Notes: generated by a model from the letters alone, not told the origin. Shown: positions 17,446 to 27,369, counted from the first letter of the stretch. The stretch is 64,000 nt of DNA from HTCC2207 sp002685195 (GCA_051201675.1 CP179212.1:1364001-1428000); one strand, 5' to 3'. Numbers and translations: made by a program.

Positions 17446-20166
17446 GTGTCATCACGTCCTTCAGAAGCATGGTCGCCCCTCTTCTTTGATCAAAAACGTT
17501 TTCTAAATGATCTCGCAAATGGCGAACCAATCCCAGTCTTTCGAGATGCCCTCAGTGCAGCAAGAGCACACTTCAACAATCGATTTTATGAAGGCGAAGA
17601 TATCCACACGCTGGTTAATGAAACTGCGCGGTTTGCAGATTCGATACTATCCTTAGCTTGGCACCGATACTCCTGGGATACCGACATATGTCTCATTGCT
17701 GTTGGTGGTTATGGACGAGGTGAGTTACACCCTCATTCAGATATCGACTTGCTCATTTTGATGCGAAAAAATCATGCAGCAAAGTACCAGAAGAATATCG
17801 AAAATTTCTTAGCTTTTTTATGGGACATTCAACTTAAGATAGGCCATAGCGTTAGATCGATAACCCAGTGCACTGTAGAAGCGAAGAATGATATTACCGT
17901 TGCTACTAATCTAATGGAAACTCGTTTGATTTGTGGTAATCGAGAACTGCTTGTGTCCATGCATAGAAAAACAGGTCCAGATAAAATATGGGCGTCTGCT
18001 TTGTTCTATCGAGGAAAAATTGATGAACAGATCGCCCGACATCACAAACATGGTGATACTGAGTATAACCTTGAACCCAATATAAAAGAGGCGCCTGGCG
18101 GACTTCGCGACATACAGTTAATTAACTGGACAGCCAAGCGACACTTTAATGTCTACCGCCGCTCTCATTTAGTTAAGGAAGGTTTTCTCTCTGAAGAAGA
18201 GTATTTAACCCTGCGTAGAGATGAGGAGTTTCTGTGGGCAGTAAGGTATGGACTGCATCTAATCGCCGGCCGAGGAGAAGAGAGACTTCTGTTTGATTAT
18301 CAGCGCAAGCTAGCTGAGATGCTTGGTTACTCGGACTCCGACGACAAGCTTGGCGTTGAGAAATTCATGCAACGCTACTATCAGGTTGTTTTGTCAATAA
18401 GGGAATTAAATGATGTACTACTGCAATATCTAGATGAAGCAATTTATCGTAAAGGAAAAACAAAGAAAGTAGTTAAGATTAATGATCGATTCTTAATCCG
18501 TGATAATTATATTGATACCGTAGATGAAGATGTATTTGTTAAATACCCGCCAGCCCTACTCGAGCTTTTCGTCATCTTGGGAGAGAATGATAAAATTTTG
18601 GGTATAAGGGCTTCGACCATAAGGCAGATTAGACTCCACAGAAACCTAATCGATGAAAACTATAGGTCTAATCCAGAAAATATAGACCTATTTATGCGCT
18701 TACTAAAAGTGCCATTTAAACTATCCCTTCAACTCCAACGCATGAATCGATACGGAATTCTTGGGCTTTATCTTCCTGAATTCGGTCGCATTGTTGGCCA
18801 GACTCAACATGACCTTTTCCATATTTATCCTGTTGACGTTCACACCTTACAAGTAATAAGAAACTTGCGTCGTTTTGCACGACCAGAAATAGCAAAGTCA
18901 TTCCCAGTGGCGTCCCATCTTTATAAAAATTTAGCTAAACCTGAGCTCGTTACCATAGCCGCTCTCTATCACGACATCGCAAAAGGGCGAGGTGGCGACC
19001 ACTCAGAGCTCGGGGCTATCGACATCGTGTCATTTGCTGAGAGACATGGATTAAAGCCCGAGGAGACGGATCTAATCAAATGGGTAGTAAAAAACCATCT
19101 TTTGATGTCTTCTGTATCGCAAAGAGAGGATACATCGGACCCTGACGTGATTCATCGATTTGCTAGCCGTATGGGGGACCTCATGCATTTGGAACATCTT
19201 TATTTGTTGACAGTTGCAGACATAAACGCGACAAATCCGCGGTTATGGACAGATTGGAAAGGTTCACTGATGCACAATCTTTATTTTGAAACAAAACGGA
19301 TTCTGCAGGAAGGTTTGGCCGCACCAGCTAGCCGAACTACCTGGGTAAACTCGGCAAAAAATGCAGTGTTGGAGCGCCTACAAGCAAAGGGATTAGATAA
19401 AGCTATTGCAGAAAACATATGGCATGACATAGGTGACGAGCTATTTTTGAGGGAACGCGCAGATGATATCGCGGCCTTCACTATCGCAATTGCCGAGAAC
19501 AAAAATCCACAGGAACCTGTGGTCCTAATTCGAGACATTGGTGTTGAAGTACCTATCGCCACTCAAATATTTGTCCATGCTCGAAATCGTCACAAGGTCT
19601 TTTCGGTGATTGCAGGAACTCTCGACAAACTGCAACTAAACATCCAAGATGCGCGACTCCAGAGTACTAGTGACGATCAAGCATTTGACGTTTTTTACGT
19701 ACTCAATGATTCTGACCAACCAATAGGTGATCAACCAGAGTTATGCAAAAAGGTTATTAAAGAGTTGAAAAAAGGGATTAAAAAACCAGAGTCTGTTAAT
19801 CTTAATATTCAGCGAAGAACGTCTCGTCAGTTAAAGCAATTTGCAATTAAAACCACCACATCATTAAGTAACGATACCGATACTAATACTACAATGCTAG
19901 AAGTTATCACTCCTGACCGGCCCGGGCTACTTGCTCATATATCGAGTATATTTTTGCGCTTTGATCTCAACTTATATAATGCAAAAATCGCTACCTTAGG
20001 TGAACGAGTTGAGGATATCTTTTACTTGACTGATAGCAGCCATCAACCCTTGACCGACCCTCATCTCAATGAAGAGATTCAACTGGCAATCTGCAATGAA
20101 CTCGACAAACGCAATAATGATGATGTTGACAAAAATGAACTTCAACAAATAAAAGTGCGCCATTAA
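17446..20166 (+). CDS. glnD: PII uridylyltransferase/uridylyl-removing enzyme
   Basis: Nitrogen sensor that uridylylates PII proteins when glutamine is low and deuridylylates them when it is high. 906 residues, GTG start with GGAG upstream. Domains in order: nucleotidyltransferase with GGYGRGELHPHSDIDLLIL (residues 87-105, catalytic Asp99 and Asp101), linker, HD hydrolase with YHDIAKGRGGDHSELG (about 509-524), and two C-terminal ACT domains that bind glutamine (about 705 onward and 822 onward; TPDRPGLLAHISSIF marks the second). It lies 3 nt before dapC. Confidence 0.96.
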   Translation: MSSRPSEAWSPLFFDQKRFLNDLANGEPIPVFRDALSAARAHFNNRFYEGEDIHTLVNETARFADSILSLAWHRYSWDTDICLIAVGGYGRGELHPHSDIDLLILMRKNHAAKYQKNIENFLAFLWDIQLKIGHSVRSITQCTVEAKNDITVATNLMETRLICGNRELLVSMHRKTGPDKIWASALFYRGKIDEQIARHHKHGDTEYNLEPNIKEAPGGLRDIQLINWTAKRHFNVYRRSHLVKEGFLSEEEYLTLRRDEEFLWAVRYGLHLIAGRGEERLLFDYQRKLAEMLGYSDSDDKLGVEKFMQRYYQVVLSIRELNDVLLQYLDEAIYRKGKTKKVVKINDRFLIRDNYIDTVDEDVFVKYPPALLELFVILGENDKILGIRASTIRQIRLHRNLIDENYRSNPENIDLFMRLLKVPFKLSLQLQRMNRYGILGLYLPEFGRIVGQTQHDLFHIYPVDVHTLQVIRNLRRFARPEIAKSFPVASHLYKNLAKPELVTIAALYHDIAKGRGGDHSELGAIDIVSFAERHGLKPEETDLIKWVVKNHLLMSSVSQREDTSDPDVIHRFASRMGDLMHLEHLYLLTVADINATNPRLWTDWKGSLMHNLYFETKRILQEGLAAPASRTTWVNSAKNAVLERLQAKGLDKAIAENIWHDIGDELFLRERADDIAAFTIAIAENKNPQEPVVLIRDIGVEVPIATQIFVHARNRHKVFSVIAGTLDKLQLNIQDARLQSTSDDQAFDVFYVLNDSDQPIGDQPELCKKVIKELKKGIKKPESVNLNIQRRTSRQLKQFAIKTTTSLSNDTDTNTTMLEVITPDRPGLLAHISSIFLRFDLNLYNAKIATLGERVEDIFYLTDSSHQPLTDPHLNEEIQLAICNELDKRNNDDVDKNELQQIKVRH

Positions 20167-20169
20167 TCG

Positions 20170-21393
20170 ATGAATCCTAACCTTCAAAAGCTTCAGGCAT
20201 ATCCCTTCGAACGGTTAAGTGCACTTAAAAAGCATATTTCACCGCCCTCACATTTAAATCATATATCGCTATCAATTGGCGAGCCTAAACATCCGGCCCC
20301 ACAGTTTGTTAAGGATGTTCTTGCTAATTCTATCGATGAGATTGAAAGGTACCCCACAACCAGAGGCACCTTGGAACTTAGAAATACTATCTGCAACTGG
20401 CTGACAAAACGCTTCAACTTAACATCAGATAGTGTGCTCCCTGATAAGAACGTTTTACCAGTATGTGGTACCAGAGAAGCGATATTTTCATTTACTCAAA
20501 GTGCCATTAATGTCAAGGACTGCACTGACCTACCTGTTGTAGTGGCACCGAACCCTTTTTATCAAATTTATGAAGGTGCTGCACTCCTAGCTGGCGCTGA
20601 ACCGGTGTATTTAAATTGCGATTCTGAGAAAAACTTTTCTCCCGATTTAAAAAATGTCTCTCCTGAGGTGTGGGAACGATGTCAATTATTACAATTATGC
20701 TCTCCAGGAAATCCTACCGGTGCCGTGATGAGTTTGGAGGCCATGGAACAGGCAATTCATTTGGCTGATAAGTACAACTTTATTATCGCCAGTGACGAGT
20801 GTTATTCAGAGGTCTACTTAGATGAGCAAAATCCACCAATTGGTCTGCTTGAAACGTGCAGGCATATCGGGCGTCATGATTATTCGAGGTGCGTCGTTTT
20901 CCATAGTTTGTCAAAACGGTCCAATCTGCCCGGCTTGAGATCAGGATTTGTCGCTGGTGATGCGTCTCTAATAGCAGGTTTTTTGAAATACAGAACCTAC
21001 CATGGATCAAGTATGTCACTGCCTGTTCAAAAGGCGTCCATCGCAGCTTGGAGCGACGAAGATCATACCGTTGAAAATAGAGAACTCTACCGCCACAAAT
21101 TTGCTGCAGTAACTCAAATTTTGCATGGTTATATGGATTTTCCTGAACCCAACGCCAGCTTTTATTTGTGGGCCAAAACTCCGATCAATGATATCGATTT
21201 CGCACGAGAGCTCTACGCCACACAAAATGTCACCCTATTACCCGGGCAGTTCTTGTCTAGGCCGAGCGACAATTGCAACCCGGGGCAAAATAGAGTCCGA
21301 ATGGCACTTGTTGCCGATACAGCTGAGTGCGTTGAGGCAGCGTTACGAATCAAGGATTTTATATCCTCCTTAGAGGGTCAAGGAGATGCTTAA
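20170..21393 (+). CDS. dapC: Succinyldiaminopimelate transaminase
   Basis: PLP aminotransferase (fold type I) making N-succinyl-LL-2,6-diaminopimelate for lysine and peptidoglycan. The 407-residue protein has the motif series SLSIGEPKHPAP, VCGTREAIFSF, LLQLCSPGNPTGAVM, IASDECYSEVY and the PLP lysine in HSLSKRSNLPGLRSGF. The assignment rests on the dapC family look and on context: glnD lies 3 nt upstream and dapD is two genes downstream, as in Pseudomonas. Its end overlaps nth by 8 bp. Confidence 0.92.
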   Translation: MNPNLQKLQAYPFERLSALKKHISPPSHLNHISLSIGEPKHPAPQFVKDVLANSIDEIERYPTTRGTLELRNTICNWLTKRFNLTSDSVLPDKNVLPVCGTREAIFSFTQSAINVKDCTDLPVVVAPNPFYQIYEGAALLAGAEPVYLNCDSEKNFSPDLKNVSPEVWERCQLLQLCSPGNPTGAVMSLEAMEQAIHLADKYNFIIASDECYSEVYLDEQNPPIGLLETCRHIGRHDYSRCVVFHSLSKRSNLPGLRSGFVAGDASLIAGFLKYRTYHGSSMSLPVQKASIAAWSDEDHTVENRELYRHKFAAVTQILHGYMDFPEPNASFYLWAKTPINDIDFARELYATQNVTLLPGQFLSRPSDNCNPGQNRVRMALVADTAECVEAALRIKDFISSLEGQGDA

Positions 21394-22039
21394 AAAAGAA
21401 CGAGCCAACTTTATATTGACTCGCTTAAATGAGCTATACCCAGAAACACCTGTTCCTCTTGACCATAAAAACAACTTTACTCTATTGGTGGCGGTTCTAT
21501 TGAGTGCGCAATGCACTGATGAGCGCGTGAATAAAGTGACCCCTTCCCTATTCAAACTCGCCGACAACCCCTATGACATGCAGCATATACCTGTGGAGAA
21601 AATCTATAAGGTAGTTCGGCCCTGTGGTCTAGCTCCTCAAAAATCCTCTGCTATCTCAAAACTTTCAACTATTCTTGTAGAACAATTTGGCGGACAAGTG
21701 CCAAACGATTTCACCAGCCTAGAGAGCCTACCTGGCGTCGGACACAAAACTGCAGGGGTTGTTATGTCTCAAGGTTTTGGATACCCAGCTTTTCCAGTAG
21801 ACACACATATTCATAGATTGGCACAACGCTGGGGACTGACCAAAGGGAAAAATGTTGCTCAGACAGAGCGAGATTTGAAAGCGATCTTTCCCAAAGAACG
21901 GTGGAACAACCTTCATCTGCAAATTATCTTCTATGGTAGAGAGTTCTGCTCAGCTCGCGGATGCGATGGCCGTGTTTGTGAGATATGCCAAACCTGCTAC
22001 CCCAATCGAAAGAATCCGTTTGTAGCAAATAAGCCTTAG
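21386..22039 (+). CDS. nth: Endonuclease III (DNA glycosylase/AP lyase) with unusual Cys cluster
   Basis: Base-excision repair glycosylase for oxidised pyrimidines. 217 residues; the helix-hairpin-helix is LPGVGHKTAGVVM with the catalytic lysine, and the catalytic Asp is in FPVDTHIHRLAQRWG. The C-terminal iron-sulfur loop reads CSARGCDGRVCEICQTC. Its five cysteines are spaced C-X4-C-X4-C-X2-C-X2-C, not the C-X6-C-X2-C-X5-C of E. coli Nth. The gene overlaps the dapC end by 8 bp and has GAGGG upstream, so it is translated with the dap genes although unrelated in function. Confidence 0.92.
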   Translation: MLKKERANFILTRLNELYPETPVPLDHKNNFTLLVAVLLSAQCTDERVNKVTPSLFKLADNPYDMQHIPVEKIYKVVRPCGLAPQKSSAISKLSTILVEQFGGQVPNDFTSLESLPGVGHKTAGVVMSQGFGYPAFPVDTHIHRLAQRWGLTKGKNVAQTERDLKAIFPKERWNNLHLQIIFYGREFCSARGCDGRVCEICQTCYPNRKNPFVANKP

Positions 22040-22140
22040 CTTTACTATTTTGAGTACTTCATCATCACCCACGATTTTTGAAAGCTAACATCCTTAGCTT
22101 TTGGTATAGTTATCTTTAAGGTTCAGCGAGTTAAAATTAC

Positions 22141-22488
22141 GTGACCACGTTATATGGAATTAAAAATTGCGATACCGTAAAAAAAGCACGTAAGTGGCTC
22201 GCTGAGCGAAACATTGAATTCATCTTTCATGATGTTCGAGCGGACGGCTTGGAACTTACCCAAATAAATAGATGGATTGAGAAAGCAGATTGGGAAACTG
22301 TTTTGAACCGACGCGGAACGACATGGCGGAAGTTAGATCAGAGCATTCAAAACGACATTGTAAGAGATAATGTGGCGGAACTGCTTCTCGCAAACCCAAC
22401 GATGATTAAACGCCCTATTTTGGACCACAACGGCACAATCATCGTCGGTTTTAAGCCCGATATTTACGAATCGATTTTTAGTTATTAA
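22141..22488 (+). CDS. ArsC/Spx-family thioredoxin-fold protein (YffB-like)
   Basis: Small 115-residue protein of the ArsC/Spx superfamily. It starts TTLYGIKNCDTVKKARKWL, with one N-terminal cysteine in the thioredoxin-like loop. It has RGTTWRKL and the family end NPTMIKRPILDHNGTIIVGF. A true arsenate reductase role is unlikely: the context is dapC-nth-dapD, where such YffB-type proteins sit in Pseudomonas-like genomes with unknown function. A GTG start is used, 101 bp after nth, and dapD follows 20 bp downstream. Confidence 0.85.
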   Translation: MTTLYGIKNCDTVKKARKWLAERNIEFIFHDVRADGLELTQINRWIEKADWETVLNRRGTTWRKLDQSIQNDIVRDNVAELLLANPTMIKRPILDHNGTIIVGFKPDIYESIFSY

Positions 22489-22508
22489 TTTTAGGAAAAA
22501 ATAGACTC

Positions 22509-23537
22509 ATGAGTAAGATGTATAGTTTTGGCATAGGTGTTGGAACAAAAAATAACGCCGGAGAATGGCTGGAGGTATTCTACCCTGTACCTTTATTGAA
22601 CCCTGACCCTGAGCTGGCCGCTATCCTCTTCAGTACTCTGGGCTCAAACCAGACTGATTTAGAGCCATCAAATGATCAGCTTTCAGCGCTCGAGAGCGCT
22701 TTAATAACCTGCGGATACAGTGACCTTGCTGAAAATGTCGCTCAGTTAAAAACGTCCTCAAAACCAATTGTAGCAGTGTTGCTCAATGAGGACAGTCCGC
22801 CATCATCGGTCCCTCAGGCCTACCTCAAGCTTCACTTGTTATCTCACCGATTAGTGATGCCCCAACAGACAAATATAACGGGGATTTTTGGTGTGCTTAA
22901 AAATGTAGCCTGGACCAATATTGGCGCAGTTGATATTAATGAACTGGCAGCCCGATCACTTGAATCTCTTTTAGCTGGCACACCAATATATGTCGATTGT
23001 GTGGACAAATTTCCTAAAATGGTGGACTACGTTGTTCCCACCGGTGTTCGCATCGCAGATACTCGAAGGGTTAGGCTTGGAGCCTACGTGGGCGAAGGCA
23101 CTACCGTCATGCACGAGGGCTTTATTAATTTTAATGCCGGGACTGAAGGTCCGAATATGGTAGAGGGCCGAATCTCTGCTGGCGTCTTTTGTGGCGCAGG
23201 ATCGGACATAGGCGGTGGAGCATCTATTATGGGGACTCTTTCAGGCGGCGGAACTGAAGTTATTTCTCTGGGTAAGAAGTGTTTACTCGGGGCTAATGCA
23301 GGCGCAGGAATTTCATTGGGCGACGAGTGCACAATTGAAGCAGGTTTGTATGTTACGGGCGGAACAGTCGTTACCATGCTGGATGATCAAAAAAAGGGGT
23401 CAAATAAAATGAAGGCAAGAGACCTTTCTGGTAGCTCTAACCTTCTGTTCCGCCGCAATTCAATAACCGGAACTGTGGAATGCCTGACAAATAAAAGTGC
23501 CGTTGAATTAAATCAAGACCTCCATAAGGGAAATTAA
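22509..23537 (+). CDS. dapD: 2,3,4,5-tetrahydropyridine-2,6-dicarboxylate N-succinyltransferase
   Basis: Succinyl-CoA-dependent step of the lysine/diaminopimelate pathway, directly before DapC. 342 residues, the long form found in Pseudomonas and actinobacteria rather than the 274-residue enterobacterial form. Left-handed beta-helix region from about residue 180 (VRIADTRRVRLGAYVGEGTTVMHEGFINFNAGTEG) with conserved VEGRISAGVFCGAGSDIGGGASIMGTLSGGG, ending near SNLLFRRNSITGTVE. It is the last gene of this plus-strand run; no clear terminator is visible in the following 220 bp. Confidence 0.94.
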   Translation: MSKMYSFGIGVGTKNNAGEWLEVFYPVPLLNPDPELAAILFSTLGSNQTDLEPSNDQLSALESALITCGYSDLAENVAQLKTSSKPIVAVLLNEDSPPSSVPQAYLKLHLLSHRLVMPQQTNITGIFGVLKNVAWTNIGAVDINELAARSLESLLAGTPIYVDCVDKFPKMVDYVVPTGVRIADTRRVRLGAYVGEGTTVMHEGFINFNAGTEGPNMVEGRISAGVFCGAGSDIGGGASIMGTLSGGGTEVISLGKKCLLGANAGAGISLGDECTIEAGLYVTGGTVVTMLDDQKKGSNKMKARDLSGSSNLLFRRNSITGTVECLTNKSAVELNQDLHKGN

Positions 23538-23635
23538 TTCTCGACAACACACTCTATAGAGCTCGGTCTAGACATTCATCTGAAAAAACCTTAGGAATTT
23601 ATTAACATTGCGTGCTAACCTTTCACTCAATATTG

Positions 23636-23650
23636 ATTAGTGTTACTAAT
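23636..23650. promoter_or_regulatory. Palindrome upstream of the TetR-type gene
   Basis: ATTAGT-GTT-ACTAAT is a perfect 6-bp-arm inverted repeat 109 bp upstream of the TetR start. TetR proteins often bind such palindromes near their own gene, so autoregulation is plausible but untested. Confidence 0.35.
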
Positions 23651-23758
23651 TTTTTAGCAATGTCAGCCGATAGAAATACGGATAAATATGGCTTCAAGTT
23701 AAATGCCGGAATACTGGCTTTGACCTAATTATTTAGATTAGAAAACAAGAGATGTGAA

Positions 23759-24418
23759 ATGTACTCTCAAGCCCAACATCATCCAGGTGAGCCTAAGCGA
23801 AAAGAGCAGTCAAGAACTCGATTGGCTAAAGCTAAAATGATTAGGGTAGCAACACCTATGTTTGCTGAAAAAGGATATGGTGCAACCTCTGTTTCCGAGA
23901 TCGAAATTAAGGCTAATGTTAAGCGCGGGATGCTTGTCTATCATTTTAAAACTAAGAGAAACCTCTGGATGGAGGTCGCGGACCGCGTTTTTGCTCCGGT
24001 TGCCAAGCGATGGGAAGAGAAGCTTCAAGGGAGTCTCGCACAACATAAATCTCCTAAAGAAAAAGTGGAAATATTAATTCGAGATTACGTCCGCACCGCT
24101 GCAGAATTTCCTGAAATAGGTCATTTTTATAGAAAAGTATCCTGTGAGATGTCTTGGCGCCTTGAGTATTTAGTAACCAATTATCTCCAACCTGAAAGGG
24201 ATTACTTAGAGCAGATTAACGCTGAAACGTTATGGCAAGACCCTAGAGACCTTATGCACTGGTATTACATTTTGTACAGTTCTTGTTCAGCTATATTTTC
24301 CTCTGCACCTGAATGTAAAATGCAGTTCGGCATTAACAGTCTTGATAAAGAAATCGTCGAACATCACGCTGACATACTGGTAAATCTTCTTCTAAACAAC
24401 AGCCCCAAACCAAGCTAG
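23759..24418 (+). CDS. TetR/AcrR-family transcriptional regulator
   Basis: 219 residues with an N-terminal TetR helix-turn-helix at about residues 26-70: MIRVATPMFAEKGYGATSVSEIEIKANVKRGMLVYHFKTKRNLWMEV. The ligand-binding C-terminal half shows no family I can name. The gene stands alone, 221 bp after dapD and 186 bp before a quinone-reductase-like gene in the same direction, which is a plausible target. The inducer is unknown. Confidence 0.87.
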   Translation: MYSQAQHHPGEPKRKEQSRTRLAKAKMIRVATPMFAEKGYGATSVSEIEIKANVKRGMLVYHFKTKRNLWMEVADRVFAPVAKRWEEKLQGSLAQHKSPKEKVEILIRDYVRTAAEFPEIGHFYRKVSCEMSWRLEYLVTNYLQPERDYLEQINAETLWQDPRDLMHWYYILYSSCSAIFSSAPECKMQFGINSLDKEIVEHHADILVNLLLNNSPKPS

Positions 24419-24603
24419 ACATTGCTACTTACTGGCAAAACCCTATCTGATATTCTTGTGCTTAAGTTTCGATATTGACCTTTTAGTTATAATTGGATTC
24501 TTTGCGCGACAAAAAATGATATTCGGCTTATCTTTTGTTTGTAACCTGCGTTAGAAAGTGTAAAACTTTTGTTCCTATTGATAATCAGCCAAAGGCTCCT
24601 TTT

Positions 24604-25614
24604 ATGCGACAAATTAAGCTCTCAAATCCAGGTGGACTAAAAAATTTGCAACTTGTCCAATCACCTAAACCATCTCCTGGTGAGGGTCAGATATTGATAA
24701 AAGTGTTTGCCAGTAGTCTTAATTACCACGATTTGCTTGTGGCGTTAGGTCGTATACCTACCGAAGATGGGCGAGTAATTCTTTCCGATTGCGCTGGAGC
24801 CATCGAGGAGGTCGGTCATGGCGTCACTAAATGGCAAGCTGGAGATCAAGTGATTAGCTGCTGTTACCCTAACTGGATAGATGGCGAGCCAGTCGCCGAG
24901 AACCTGAGTTTTATTGGTGATAATGAAGATGGCTACTCCACCGAATACATTGTAATTTCGCAGGATTCTGTCACTCGCATGCCGTCGGGTTGGTCAATGG
25001 CAGAGGCAGCCACCCTTCCCTGTGCAGGCTTAACCGCCTGGCGAGCATTGGTGGATCGTGGCAATTTAAAGTCAGGTGAGACAGTCTTGATTCAAGGAAC
25101 GGGCGGAGTGTCCATATTTGCGCTCCAGTTGGCTAAGTCCATGGGTGCCAAGGTAATAGCTACCTCCTCATCAGCTGAAAAGATGGATAAGCTACTGTCT
25201 CTAGGTGCTGACGAAGTCATAAACTATAAAGAAGAGTCAGCGTGGGGAAAAGCCGTACTTGCAAAAACTAATGGTCTTGGCGTCGACCATGTTATTGAAG
25301 TCGGCGGTGGCGGTACATTTGGCGAATCCATCCGTGCAGTCAAGATGGGTGGCCATATCGCCTTAATTGGAGTTCTGAGCGGGCCTGCCGTCAGTGAAAT
25401 AATCCTTCCTCGTATTTTTATGAAGCAAATCAATCTTAGTGGTATCGCCATGGCTAATCAGCAATCTCAACTTGCCATGGTCGACTATCTGGACAATTCA
25501 GACATCAGACCCATTATTAGTGATAGTTTTGATCTTGCAGATTTAGGTGCTGCTTTTCAGCACCAAATTGACAATAAACACTTTGGTAAAATATCAATCA
25601 GCATAAATGACTGA
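24604..25614 (+). CDS. Zinc-independent alcohol dehydrogenase/quinone oxidoreductase family protein
   Basis: MDR-superfamily NAD(P)H-dependent oxidoreductase. Start chosen at the ATG at 24604 (336 residues, MRQIKLSNPGGLKNLQLV) with AAAGG upstream; an upstream frame to 24535 adds 23 residues unlike the family. GroES-like N-terminal domain with NYHDLLVALGRIP, then a Rossmann domain with ETVLIQGTGGVSIFALQLAKSMGAKVIATSSS. The catalytic and structural zinc cysteines of classical ADH are not obvious. Substrate is unknown. It converges on ggt with a 45-bp gap that contains an inverted repeat. Confidence 0.85.
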   Translation: MRQIKLSNPGGLKNLQLVQSPKPSPGEGQILIKVFASSLNYHDLLVALGRIPTEDGRVILSDCAGAIEEVGHGVTKWQAGDQVISCCYPNWIDGEPVAENLSFIGDNEDGYSTEYIVISQDSVTRMPSGWSMAEAATLPCAGLTAWRALVDRGNLKSGETVLIQGTGGVSIFALQLAKSMGAKVIATSSSAEKMDKLLSLGADEVINYKEESAWGKAVLAKTNGLGVDHVIEVGGGGTFGESIRAVKMGGHIALIGVLSGPAVSEIILPRIFMKQINLSGIAMANQQSQLAMVDYLDNSDIRPIISDSFDLADLGAAFQHQIDNKHFGKISISIND

Positions 25615-25626
25615 TGGGCCTTATAT

Positions 25627-25648
25627 GCCCTCCCAATTATGGGAGGGC
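25627..25648. terminator. Inverted repeat between convergent genes
   Basis: GCCCTCCCA-ATTA-TGGGAGGGC is a perfect 9-bp stem with a 4-nt loop, centred between the convergent stops at 25614 and 25660. Neither flank has a T-run, so it may act as a weak bidirectional terminator or a 3'-end stabilising stem. Confidence 0.55.
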
Positions 25649-25659
25649 TACCTTAGCGC

Positions 25660-27369
25660 CTAATAGCCTGCAGCATGGCCATCCTTTCGCGTCTCGGTGG
25701 CACCCCAGTAAACCCCATTGGGAGCTCGGTGAATTGCTTGATATCCACCGTAAGGGCCATTTGCGTACTGTATCTCGTGCCCCATCCGCATAAGTTGACG
25801 GATAGTTTCATATGAATAGCCAGTTTCGAGGTTCAATATGCCTCCATTGATCATGACCTCACCGGTAGGCTCTGAAGAGCCCGTATGGTGTATTCTGGCC
25901 GCATCACCAGCGGCCTGAATATCCATCTCAAAGTCAATCATATTAATAACAATTTGGGCATGGCCTTGGGGTTGCATAGCACCACCCATTAAACCAAAGC
26001 TCATCCAAGGTAGACCTCCCTTAGTGACAAAAGCTGGAATAATGGTATGGAATGGTCTCTTACCGCCCTCAAACTGATTGAAATGCCCTTCTTCTAAACT
26101 GAACATTTCCCCACGATCTTGTAGGACAAAACCTAGTCCATCAGGAGTCATCCCTGAACCCATACCTCGATAATTACTCTGAATAAGAGATACCATATTG
26201 CCCTCTTTATCCGCGGTAGTAAGGTAGATAGTATCGCCCTCCTCCAGCAGCTTTCCTGCAGGATAGGTATTAGCAGCCCGATCCAGATTCAACAAGCCCG
26301 ATCTTTTTTGGGCATAGTCCTTAGAAATAAGAGTTGTAACGGGAATCTTATTAAACTCAGAATCAGCGTAATACTTGGCTCTATCTTCAAAAACCAATTT
26401 TTTAACCTCAGTAAACAAATGTACATATTCAGCCGAATCGTGATCCATGCTCGAAATATCAAATAACTCCATGATGTTCAGAATTTGTAATGCGGCGATC
26501 CCCTGCCCATTTGGAGGTAATTCCCAAACATCATATCCTCGGTAGTTGGTGCTCACAGGGTCGACCCAATTTCCAGTGTGAGAACTCAAATCCTCATAGG
26601 ATAAAAACCCACCATTCTTCTCCATATAGCTTGCAATGGTTTTAGCTATATCTCCCTTATAAAATGCATCTCTGCCACCATCAGCGATGCTCTGTAAGGT
26701 TTTAGCCAGTCCAGGGTTTCTCCATACCTCTCCTTCCGCTGGCGCTCTACCTTCAATGGTAAACTGCTCGCTGAATCCAGGCCAACGCTCGAGTAGAGGA
26801 ATAGATCGATTCCAGTAGTAAGCGATTAATTGAGACACGGGGAACCCCTCTTTAGCATAATCAATCGTTGGCTTTAAGAGCTCATTCATTGGTTTTTTAC
26901 CGAAACGGTCGTGCAGCATAAACCAACCATCAACTGCACCCGGCACTGTCACCGGCAACGGACCATGAGATGGAATGGACTGATGCCCATTTTGGGCAAA
27001 CCATTCCAGCGAGAGCGACTTGGGCGAACGCCCTGAAGCATTTAATCCATATAATTTTTTTGTTTTCGCGTCCCAAACAATAGCAAAAAGATCACCACCT
27101 AGGCCGTTACCAGTAGGCTCTACTAGTCCTAGCAGCGCGTTTGCCGCAATAGCGGCATCAATTGCGTTTCCGCCATTTTTCATCACATCCAGCGCAACTT
27201 GGGTAGCCAGCGGCTGTGAAGTAGCGGCCATGGCAGAAGTCGCCAGCACTGGTGATCGCATGGCAAACACCTCACCAGTTACACGATCAGCTCCATTGGT
27301 GGCAGTTGATACAAAAATACTGAGTACAAGCACAGTCAATATTTTATGTCTCGTTTTATACTTAAACAT
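25660..27369 (-). CDS. Gamma-glutamyltransferase family protein (Ntn-hydrolase)
   Basis: Periplasmic Ntn-hydrolase family cleaving gamma-glutamyl amides such as glutathione; self-processed into two subunits. 569 residues with a signal peptide (KILTVLVLSIFVSTATNGA). MVASSQPLAT-like start of the mature part is represented by AATSQPLATQVALDVMKNGGNAIDAAIAAN, with EPTGNGLGGD. The nucleophile Thr is in GDTIYLTTADKEGNMVSLIQSN (about residue 383), with GSGMTPDGLGFVLQDRG following. This nucleophile context resembles the YwrD-like subgroup rather than E. coli Ggt (TTHYSVVD), so a different amide substrate is possible. It follows the alpha/beta hydrolase by 45 bp. Confidence 0.9.
   Translation of the reverse strand: MFKYKTRHKILTVLVLSIFVSTATNGADRVTGEVFAMRSPVLATSAMAATSQPLATQVALDVMKNGGNAIDAAIAANALLGLVEPTGNGLGGDLFAIVWDAKTKKLYGLNASGRSPKSLSLEWFAQNGHQSIPSHGPLPVTVPGAVDGWFMLHDRFGKKPMNELLKPTIDYAKEGFPVSQLIAYYWNRSIPLLERWPGFSEQFTIEGRAPAEGEVWRNPGLAKTLQSIADGGRDAFYKGDIAKTIASYMEKNGGFLSYEDLSSHTGNWVDPVSTNYRGYDVWELPPNGQGIAALQILNIMELFDISSMDHDSAEYVHLFTEVKKLVFEDRAKYYADSEFNKIPVTTLISKDYAQKRSGLLNLDRAANTYPAGKLLEEGDTIYLTTADKEGNMVSLIQSNYRGMGSGMTPDGLGFVLQDRGEMFSLEEGHFNQFEGGKRPFHTIIPAFVTKGGLPWMSFGLMGGAMQPQGHAQIVINMIDFEMDIQAAGDAARIHHTGSSEPTGEVMINGGILNLETGYSYETIRQLMRMGHEIQYANGPYGGYQAIHRAPNGVYWGATETRKDGHAAGY

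Noticed and set aside
22141..22488. Arsenate reductase assignment
   Set aside because: ArsC-fold similarity is present, but no arsenic-resistance genes are near and the context is the dap cluster, so only the family name is given.
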